A stretch of 5,087 nt of DNA from NCBI GenBank assembly GCA_030694835.1, contig JAUYUF010000036.1, positions 1 to 5,087 on the forward strand, read 5' to 3'. The position numbers and the translations under genes are program-made. Position 1 is the stretch's first letter, and every line of letters begins with the position of its first letter. The stretch is from Flavobacteriaceae bacterium. GTDB taxonomy: Bacteria > Bacteroidota > Bacteroidia > Flavobacteriales > Flavobacteriaceae. This document shows positions 1 to 4,257 of this stretch, in pieces. Below the pieces are notes generated by a model. It searched no databases, was not told the DNA's origin, and worked only from the letters and a program-made list of their open reading frames with translations.

Positions 1-233
1 GTTCTTTTGATAAAAAAGGATTATTTACAAAAAAAAGAGGCATATTACAATCTATGGTAATCAAACCACCATTGGATATAGACTATGAAAATGAAGCTGT
101 TGAAAGTATCATAGAAAAAATTGAATTTGCAATAGAACAACATCCGTCTTTTTTAAAGGTTGTACCTATTGAGGAGTATGTTAAAAGTGAAGAAGAACTT
201 AATAAGAAACGTGATTTCTGGAAATCCTATTAA
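1..233 (+). CDS. C-terminal fragment of an unidentified protein (possible PlsC-type acyltransferase)
   Basis: An open frame enters from the left edge and ends at TAA 231-233, giving the last 76 residues of a protein; its start lies outside the window. The fragment opens with a basic stretch (FDKKGLFTKKRG), followed by a hydrophobic strand ending in a double proline (MVIKPPLD). Next comes an acidic amphipathic helix (about residues 28-50), and the tail is highly charged and ends DFWKSY. A strand ending in 'PP' followed by an acidic helix near the C-terminus is seen in 1-acylglycerol-3-phosphate acyltransferases, where it follows the catalytic domain, but the diagnostic HX4D and EGTR blocks would lie off the left edge. 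The acyltransferase idea is therefore only a guess. The codon use and AT content match the neighbours, so a real gene end is well supported. No convincing terminator hairpin follows it; 234-267 is a T-rich and pyrimidine-rich run. Confidence 0.6.
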   Translation, partial: SFDKKGLFTKKRGILQSMVIKPPLDIDYENEAVESIIEKIEFAIEQHPSFLKVVPIEEYVKSEEELNKKRDFWKSY

Positions 234-316
234 AATTTTATTTTTTAAGATTTCTCTCTCTTTTTCTATAACCATTATCAATAGTTTTTATATCTTTATC
301 GCAAAAACTTATACTA

Positions 317-1267
317 ATGACTATAACACAACTTAAATACGTATTAGCTGTTGCTGAATATAGAAATTTCACTATCGCAGCTGAGCATTCTTTCGTTACT
401 CAACCAACTTTAAGTATGCAAATACAAAAATTAGAGGAAGAGCTTGAAATTCAAATTTTTAATCGAAATAAAAAACCAATAGCAATAACAGAAATTGGTC
501 AAAAAGTAGTTGATCAAGCTAAAACTATTGTTAATGAAAGTAACCGATTATCTGATATAGTAGATCAGCAAAAAGGTTTTATTGGAGGTGATTTTAGAAT
601 TGGAATAATTCCTACTATAACTCCAACTCTTTTACCCATGTTTTTAAAAACATTTTTAAAAAAATACATAAAAGTTAATTTAATAGTAGAGGAATTAACT
701 ACTCAGGAAATCATTAAAAAATTAACAGATGGGCATTTAGATGCTGCAATAGCAGCAACTCCTTTAGAAAACGATAATATCAAAGAGAAAATTTTATATT
801 ATGAACCATTTGTAAATTTTATTCCTGAAAACCATCGATTATTTAGTAAGCAAAAAATTGATCCTTCAGAATTAAATATTGATGATATTTTACTGTTAAG
901 AGATGGTCATTGTTTTAAAGACAGTATTATCAATTTATGTAATATTTCTCCTTTAACTAATAAATCAGGATTTCAATTTCAAAGCGGAAATTTTGAAACA
1001 CTTATTAAATTATCAAAAGAAAATATGGGAATGACATTACTTCCTTATTTAACAACTTTTGATTTACATGAAAGTGATAAGAAATATTTAAGAGAGTTTA
1101 ATGATCCAATACCAGCTAGAGCTGTAAGTATAATTCATCATAAATCTCAACTAAAAATGCAATTAATTGAAGCTTTAAAAACTACTATTGATGGTGTAAT
1201 TAGAGGAGCAATTGCTTTTCACGATGTAAAAATTATAAGTCCATTACAAAAAACAAAAGGAGTTTAA
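317..1267 (+). CDS. oxyR: OxyR-type hydrogen peroxide-sensing LysR-family transcriptional regulator
   Basis: Cytoplasmic DNA-binding regulator of 316 aa (E. coli OxyR is 305 aa). Residues 1-60 form the LysR winged helix-turn-helix: a TITQLKYVLAVAEYRNFTIAA start, recognition helix around TQPTLSMQIQKLEEEL, then the wing. Residues about 90-300 form the two-lobed effector domain. The diagnostic block is LLLRDGHCFKD, with Cys199 followed by Cys208 (GHC, then C nine residues later). This is the same spacing and numbering as the peroxide-sensing disulfide pair of E. coli OxyR, so direct H2O2 sensing is inferred. In that family, oxidation switches the tetramer to activate catalase, peroxiredoxin and Dps genes; none of these lies in this window. 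The ATG at 317 gives the standard LysR N-terminus. The gap to the preceding gene is 83 bp, with only an imperfect -7 element (TATCTTTA, 291-298). The stop lies inside the terminator hairpin. A short tail after residue 300 is slightly longer than in E. coli. Confidence 0.93.
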   Translation: MTITQLKYVLAVAEYRNFTIAAEHSFVTQPTLSMQIQKLEEELEIQIFNRNKKPIAITEIGQKVVDQAKTIVNESNRLSDIVDQQKGFIGGDFRIGIIPTITPTLLPMFLKTFLKKYIKVNLIVEELTTQEIIKKLTDGHLDAAIAATPLENDNIKEKILYYEPFVNFIPENHRLFSKQKIDPSELNIDDILLLRDGHCFKDSIINLCNISPLTNKSGFQFQSGNFETLIKLSKENMGMTLLPYLTTFDLHESDKKYLREFNDPIPARAVSIIHHKSQLKMQLIEALKTTIDGVIRGAIAFHDVKIISPLQKTKGV

Positions 1268-1285
1268 TAAACTCCTTTTTTTATT
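1255..1285. terminator. Bidirectional intrinsic terminator between oxyR and the convergent 65-aa gene
   Basis: The arm AAAAGGAGTTTA (1255-1266) is exactly mirrored by TAAACTCCTTTT (1268-1279). In practice this folds as a stem of about ten base pairs with a small AT loop, followed by a T run to 1283 on the plus strand. The minus strand also reads a T-rich tract after the stem (complement of 1248-1258), so the hairpin can end both converging transcripts. It overlaps the last three codons and stop of oxyR and sits 1 bp beyond the stop codon of the opposing gene. Confidence 0.85.
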
Positions 1286-1478
1286 TTTCTATAATTGAAA
1301 TACATAAGTAAAGTTGCGGTTTATCTTTAGTAAACTCAAATAACCAAATTTTTAATTCATTTAATTCAAAAGGAAGTAAAATTTGAACCGCTTTAGACAA
1401 TTCTCTACAAAATAACTCAACATCAAAACTCACTCTTTCTAAAATTGTTTTAGTGTAATCGTAAATTGCTCTTGCCAT
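1281..1478 (-). CDS. Conserved small hypothetical protein, 65 aa
   Basis: A 65-aa soluble protein starting MARAIYDYTKTILERVSFD. There is no signal peptide and no transmembrane segment. The predicted fold is mostly helical: a helix over about residues 4-17, a second over 20-35 (ELFCRELSKAVQILL), and a third over about 38-50 (ELNELKIWLFEF). Cysteines are at 24 and 59. I recall near-identical short proteins as hypotheticals across Bacteroidota, but no function is known to me. The first helices and the FxxELFCRELxKA and LLPFELNELxxWL stretches look like the constrained parts. ATG at 1478 is preceded by an AACCTTTG element with an upstream TTG, so it may have its own promoter. It also lies 52 bp downstream of the 88-aa gene on the same strand and could be co-transcribed with it. 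The gene converges with oxyR and shares its terminator. Confidence 0.8.
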   Translation of the reverse strand: MARAIYDYTKTILERVSFDVELFCRELSKAVQILLPFELNELKIWLFEFTKDKPQLYLCISIIEK

Positions 1479-1499
1479 TTATTTGCTAAATTAGACTTA

Positions 1500-1526
1500 C
1501 AAAGGTTATAACGTAAATTATTTCAA
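1500..1526 (-). promoter_or_regulatory. Candidate promoter for the 65-aa gene
   Basis: On the minus strand, AACCTTTG (1500-1507) differs from the Bacteroidota -7 consensus TAnnTTTG only in the first base. A TTG (1524-1526) lies 16 bases further upstream as a possible -33 element. The start codon is 21 bases beyond the -7 element, leaving a short leader. It overlaps the gap after the 88-aa gene, whose stop is at 1531, so the upstream part lies close to or at that stop. Confidence 0.4.
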
Positions 1527-1530
1527 TTTA

Positions 1531-1797
1531 TTATAGGCTATTTACTTTTTCAACAAGAGAATTTGCAATAGTTTCTAAATCCTTTCTTACTAAAGCAAAA
1601 TGATCTTTTTTGTTTTCAATCTTTTTTTGATTTACTCTTGCAATTAATTGATCATAAGAAGTAAATGCTTCCTCTACAACAACTTGAGACGCTTTTGTAT
1701 CAGCTTTAGGATTATACATTTCCCATAAATATATTGCATCAACAACATCACCTAAAACATAATTAATGTCTTTCTTTAAATTTTTTACACTTGCCAT
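1531..1797 (-). CDS. Conserved small hypothetical protein, 88 aa, helical and charged
   Basis: An 88-aa soluble protein beginning MASVKNLKKDINYVLGDVVDAIYLWEM and ending in a charged helix (about residues 62-88). It has no cysteine, signal peptide or membrane segment, and is probably a small all-helical bundle. I recall closely similar sequences as hypotheticals in Flavobacteriia; the function is unknown. The VKNLKKDINYVLGDV block at the N-terminus is the most recognisable part. The start is set at ATG 1797. The frame can be extended seven codons to a TTG at 1818, but that TTG is the last three bases of a perfect -7 promoter element (1816-1823), so it lies upstream of the predicted transcript start. 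It is divergent from the deaminase gene and probably heads a short unit that includes the 65-aa gene 52 bp downstream. Confidence 0.82.
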   Translation of the reverse strand: MASVKNLKKDINYVLGDVVDAIYLWEMYNPKADTKASQVVVEEAFTSYDQLIARVNQKKIENKKDHFALVRKDLETIANSLVEKVNSL

Positions 1798-1815
1798 AAT
1801 TTTATTTTTATGGCG

Positions 1816-1823
1816 CAAATGTA
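1816..1823 (-). promoter_or_regulatory. Promoter -7 element of the 88-aa gene
   Basis: On the minus strand this reads TACATTTG, a perfect match to the Bacteroidota -7 consensus TAnnTTTG. It lies 18 bases upstream of ATG 1797, so transcription should start roughly ten bases before the start codon. I see no clear TTG at the -33 distance; the upstream stretch is almost pure AT. Confidence 0.65.
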
Positions 1824-1874
1824 GTACATTTTAATAAATATTTAATGTAAATTTCTAAGAATTTATTTAAAGCA

Positions 1875-1911
1875 ATTAGTTTACTTTTAAAGTATTAATG
1901 AATTAACTAAT
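1875..1911. repeat. Nested inverted repeats in the divergent spacer (possible operator)
   Basis: ATTAGTT (1875-1881) is mirrored exactly by AACTAAT (1905-1911), and between them TACTTT-T-AAAGTA (1882-1894) is a second perfect inverted repeat. They lie between the divergent -7 elements at 1816-1823 and 1979-1986, where a regulator could act on both promoters. In such AT-rich DNA, arms of 6-7 bases can arise by chance, so an operator role is only a possibility. The rest of the 1798-2016 spacer shows nothing else beyond the two promoter elements. Confidence 0.25.
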
Positions 1912-1978
1912 AGATTTTGATGTTATAAATTACTATAGAAATAAAAATATTTTATAAACTATTTTAAATGGATTGTGT

Positions 1979-1986
1979 TATTTTTG
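1979..1986 (+). promoter_or_regulatory. Promoter -7 element of the deaminase gene
   Basis: TATTTTTG is a perfect match to TAnnTTTG. It lies 30 bases before ATG 2017, which leaves a leader of about 25 bases. No TTG is visible at the expected -33 position. Confidence 0.6.
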
Positions 1987-2016
1987 TAGCACAATCTACT
2001 AAAATTGAATCTTGAA

Positions 2017-3024
2017 ATGAAAATATTTATCCAAAATTTACCAAAAGCAGAATTACATCTTCACATCGAAGGTACTTTTGAAGCTGAGTTGCTGTTTAAA
2101 ATTGCGCAACGAAATCAAATTAAACTTCCTTATAATTCAGTTGAAGAATTGGCTGAAGCTTATCATTTTAATTGCTTACAAGATTTTTTAGACATCTATT
2201 ATCAAGGTGCAGGAGTTTTATTATATGAACAAGATTTTTATGATTTAACTTATAGTTATTTAACAAAATGTGCTGAACAAAATGTTAGACATACTGAAAT
2301 TATGTTTGACCCTCAAACCCATGCAGACAGAGGAGTTTCTTTTGAAACTATAATAAATGGAATTTCTCGTGCAACTGCAGATGCAGAAAAGAATTTTGGT
2401 ATAACTTCTTTTTTAATCATGAGTTATTTAAGACATTTATCTGAAGAAGAAGCTTTTAAAACCTTGGCTCAATCTATCCCTTTTAAACATCAAATTAAAG
2501 CTGTTGGTTTGGATTCTTCTGAAAAAGGAAATCCACCATCTAAATTTCAAAATGTTTTTAAAGCTTCTGTTTTAGAAGGTTACATTCCTTTAGCACACGC
2601 AGGGGAAGAAGGAAATGCTGATTATGTTTGGGAAGCGATTGATTTATTGGGAATTAAACGCATAGATCATGGAAATAATTCACTTCAAGATGAAAAATTA
2701 GTTACTGAAATTATCAAACGAGATTTAGCTTTAACAGTTTGTCCGCTATCTAATTTGGCTTTAAAAGTAGTAGATAATTTGAAAGATCATCCGCTTAAAA
2801 AAATGATGAATTTAGGGTTAAAAGTCACCATCAATTCTGATGATCCAGCTTATTTTGGAGGACAAGTAAATAAAAATTACGAAGCAATTCAAGTGGCTTT
2901 AAATTTAACTAAAGAGGATTTATATCAATTGGCTAAAAATTCATTTGAATATTCATTATTAGATGATTTAACTAAACAAAAAAATATTCAAGAACTAGAT
3001 AAATACTATCAATTAAATTCATAA
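2017..3024 (+). CDS. add: Adenosine deaminase-family enzyme, probably adenine deaminase (adenine aminohydrolase)
   Basis: A 335-aa cytoplasmic zinc amidohydrolase of the adenosine deaminase superfamily, converting a 6-aminopurine to its 6-oxo form plus ammonia in purine salvage. Visible active-site parts are the metal pair HLHIEG (His14, His16), HAGEE (third zinc ligand His194, catalytic Glu197), IDHG (His218), and NSDDP (Asp275 zinc ligand, Asp276). Several stretches look like yeast Aah1 and Pseudomonas Pa0148, both adenine deaminases: GLDSSEKGNPPSKF, LTVCPLSNLALKV, and TINSDDPAYFGG. Classical adenosine deaminases usually have CPTSN and NTDDP there. Automated annotation would probably say adenosine deaminase (add, the family symbol used here), but adenine is my preferred substrate. 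ATG 2017 starts MKIFIQNLPKAELHLHIEG, the usual family N-terminus. An in-frame TTG at 2005 would add four residues and is less likely. It stands alone, between a divergent promoter region and a terminator starting 3 bases past its stop. Confidence 0.9.
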   Translation: MKIFIQNLPKAELHLHIEGTFEAELLFKIAQRNQIKLPYNSVEELAEAYHFNCLQDFLDIYYQGAGVLLYEQDFYDLTYSYLTKCAEQNVRHTEIMFDPQTHADRGVSFETIINGISRATADAEKNFGITSFLIMSYLRHLSEEEAFKTLAQSIPFKHQIKAVGLDSSEKGNPPSKFQNVFKASVLEGYIPLAHAGEEGNADYVWEAIDLLGIKRIDHGNNSLQDEKLVTEIIKRDLALTVCPLSNLALKVVDNLKDHPLKKMMNLGLKVTINSDDPAYFGGQVNKNYEAIQVALNLTKEDLYQLAKNSFEYSLLDDLTKQKNIQELDKYYQLNS

Positions 3025-3026
3025 GA

Positions 3027-3052
3027 AAAATCCCGATATATATCGGGATTTT
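3027..3052. terminator. Bidirectional intrinsic terminator, 26-bp perfect palindrome
   Basis: The arms AAAATCCCGATAT (3027-3039) and ATATCGGGATTTT (3040-3052) mirror each other perfectly. The GC-rich core TCCCGA/TCGGGA would form the stem and the central TATA part the loop. T-rich sequence follows on both strands. It fills the gap between the deaminase stop (3024) and the stop of the convergent 38-aa gene (3056), so it can terminate both. Confidence 0.9.
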
Positions 3053-3055
3053 CTT

Positions 3056-3172
3056 TTAGTCATGTTTCTTTTTCTCCTCTTGTTTCGCCTTTTTCTCCGC
3101 TCTTTTTTCCTTTAGCGTTTTTTCAGAAACTTTCTTAGGACTATTTTTTGATGGTGATTTTTCTTTACCCAT
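3056..3172 (-). CDS. Small lysine-rich hypothetical protein, 38 aa
   Basis: A 38-codon ORF, ATG at 3170-3172 and TAA at 3056-3058, short enough to be skipped by gene finders. It has 14 lysines, one arginine and seven acidic residues, no aromatic residue and no cysteine. The N-terminal third (MGKEKSPSKNSPKK) looks disordered, and from about residue 16 a KTLKEKRAEKKAKQEEKK stretch should form a charged helix. I recall similar short lysine-rich proteins with a KTLKEKRAEKKAK-like core in Flavobacteriia, but no function is known; nucleic-acid or ribosome binding would be a guess from charge. The ORF fits the space exactly: its stop abuts the terminator palindrome (4 bases away), and its start is 40 bases downstream of the pterin-synthase stop on the same strand. 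Both points support it being a real gene. A weak -7-like TATCTTTA is at 3193-3200. Confidence 0.7.
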   Translation of the reverse strand: MGKEKSPSKNSPKKVSEKTLKEKRAEKKAKQEEKKKHD

Positions 3173-3212
3173 AATTTAGTTTTTTAGATTCATAAAGATA
3201 TAAAAATTTATA

Positions 3213-3623
3213 TTAGTCTCCTGAGTAAGTAACAAAATTTCTTGGAGTTTCATATAATGTAATAGTTAAATCTAAATTGATATCAATTTTAGATCGTAGT
3301 TTATTCCAAATTACTACAGATATATTTTCAGCAGTTGGATTTAATGTAGAAAACTCTAACAATTCTTCATTAAGATTTTTGTGGTCAAAAGCATCTATAA
3401 TTTCTGAGTTTATAATTAATTTTAATTCTTTCATATCCATTACAAATCCTGTTTCTGGATGAATTGATCCTTTAACGCTCACTATTAATTCATAATTATG
3501 TCCATGATAATTTGGATTACTGCACTTTCCAAAAACTAAAGTATTTCGTGCATCTGTCCAATCACTATTATATAATTTATGCGCAGCATTAAAATGTGCT
3601 TTCCTACTTACAGTCACATTCAT
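3213..3623 (-). CDS. queD: 6-pyruvoyl-tetrahydropterin synthase / 6-carboxytetrahydropterin synthase (QueD) family enzyme
   Basis: A 136-aa cytoplasmic T-fold enzyme acting on dihydroneopterin triphosphate. Zinc ligands are His15 (HFNAAHKL), His40 and His42 (HGHNY); the catalytic Cys is Cys34 (GKCSNPN). The FDHKNLN motif supplies Asp80/His81, PTAEN Glu99, and LYETPRN Glu125. The family makes either 6-pyruvoyl-tetrahydropterin (toward tetrahydrobiopterin) or 6-carboxytetrahydropterin (toward queuosine). The Cys-to-HGH spacing here is five residues (CSNPNYHGH), as in mammalian PTPS (CNNPNGHGH). E. coli QueD has three (CGRLHGH). The substrate outcome therefore cannot be fixed from this window, and the symbol is provisional. 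Start at ATG 3623, giving the standard N-terminus. It begins 3 bases after the idi stop, so the two are almost certainly co-transcribed, with the 38-aa gene perhaps following. Confidence 0.9.
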   Translation of the reverse strand: MNVTVSRKAHFNAAHKLYNSDWTDARNTLVFGKCSNPNYHGHNYELIVSVKGSIHPETGFVMDMKELKLIINSEIIDAFDHKNLNEELLEFSTLNPTAENISVVIWNKLRSKIDINLDLTITLYETPRNFVTYSGD

Positions 3624-3626
3624 TTT

Positions 3627-4145
3627 CTAACTATTTAAATAATGATAAAAGTTGTCAAAAATAATTTTAAACCAAGCTGTATATTGATCAGGATTGATAA
3701 ATATATCATTTTTCACATCTTCTAAAGTCATCCATTTATAACTTTCAACTTCATCTTTATTTATTTCAGGATTATCATCATAATAACCAATCATAATATG
3801 ATCAAGTTCATGTTCAGTTAATCCATTTTCAAGTTGGACGTTATAAATAAAAGAAGTCACTTCCCTTAATTCACAAACAAATCCCATTTCTTCTTGCAAT
3901 CTTCTTTTTCCTGCTTCTATATTGCGTTCTCCATCTCGCTGATGACTACAACAAGTATTGGTCCACAACAAAGGTGAATGGTATTTAGATGCTGCCCTTT
4001 GTTGCAACATTAATTCACCAGCTTTATTAAAGATAAATACAGAAAAAGCTCTATGAAGCACACCTTTTTTATGAGCTTCTATCTTAGGCATCAATCCTAT
4101 TTGTTCATCTAATTCATTTACTAAAATAACGAGTTCTTCTGCCAT
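3627..4145 (-). CDS. idi: Isopentenyl-diphosphate delta-isomerase, type I
   Basis: A 172-aa Nudix-fold enzyme that interconverts isopentenyl diphosphate and dimethylallyl diphosphate, supplying starter units for quinone side chains, undecaprenyl carrier and carotenoids. Metal and catalytic residues visible are His25 (EAHKK) and His31 (LHRAF), then Cys66 and His68 in TNTCCSHQ, matching E. coli Cys67 and His69. The Nudix-like helix is EAGKRRLQEEMGF, and EHELDH supplies Glu111 and Glu113, matching E. coli Glu114 and Glu116. The usual Pro after CSH is Gln here, a mild deviation. The length is normal for the short bacterial form. The frame extends six codons to a TTG at 4163, but that TTG is the end of the promoter -7 element, so ATG 4145 is chosen. 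It heads the minus-strand unit with the pterin synthase 3 bases downstream and is divergent from prfC. Confidence 0.94.
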   Translation of the reverse strand: MAEELVILVNELDEQIGLMPKIEAHKKGVLHRAFSVFIFNKAGELMLQQRAASKYHSPLLWTNTCCSHQRDGERNIEAGKRRLQEEMGFVCELREVTSFIYNVQLENGLTEHELDHIMIGYYDDNPEINKDEVESYKWMTLEDVKNDIFINPDQYTAWFKIIFDNFYHYLNS

Positions 4146-4160
4146 TTTTTTGATTTTAAA

Positions 4161-4168
4161 CAAATTTA
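4161..4168 (-). promoter_or_regulatory. Promoter -7 element of the idi unit
   Basis: On the minus strand this reads TAAATTTG, a perfect match to TAnnTTTG, 15 bases upstream of ATG 4145. The predicted leader is only about ten bases. No TTG stands at the -33 distance in the AT-rich upstream stretch. Confidence 0.65.
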
Positions 4169-4187
4169 CAAATTTTTATGCATTAAA

Positions 4188-4211
4188 AAACTTAATAAAA
4201 TTATTGAGTTT
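4188..4211. repeat. Imperfect inverted repeat between the divergent idi and prfC promoters
   Basis: AAACTTAAT (4188-4196) and ATTGAGTTT (4203-4211) mirror each other with one mismatch, separated by six bases. It lies between the idi -7 element and the prfC -33 element and touches the latter. It could be an operator, but arms this AT-rich can easily arise by chance. Confidence 0.2.
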
Positions 4212-4239
4212 TGGATATTAGAAGATTCATGTATCTTTG
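4211..4239 (+). promoter_or_regulatory. Promoter of prfC
   Basis: This is the best promoter in the window. TTG (4211-4213, within TTTTG) is followed after 18 bases by TATCTTTG (4232-4239), a perfect -7 match. This is the Bacteroidota -33/-7 architecture of the primary sigma factor. The start codon is 18 bases beyond the -7 element, and no purine-rich Shine-Dalgarno sequence is visible, as is common in the phylum. Confidence 0.75.
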
Positions 4240-4257
4240 CACCTCAATTAAAAATTC

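Noticed and set aside
263..298. Possible OxyR binding site upstream of oxyR (CTAT at 266-269, ATAG at 281-284)
   Set aside because: The spacing between CTAT and ATAG is 11 bases instead of 7, and the next half-site (ATCT at 292-295) matches poorly; autoregulation is plausible for the family but not shown here.
2005..2016. TTG start four codons upstream of the deaminase ATG
   Set aside because: The extra residues are not part of the family N-terminus, and ATG 2017 gives the usual short lead into LPKAELHLHIEG.
3277..3462. 61-aa ORF on the plus strand
   Set aside because: It lies entirely inside the pterin synthase gene on the opposite strand and its sequence resembles no family; the minus-strand frame carries all catalytic motifs.
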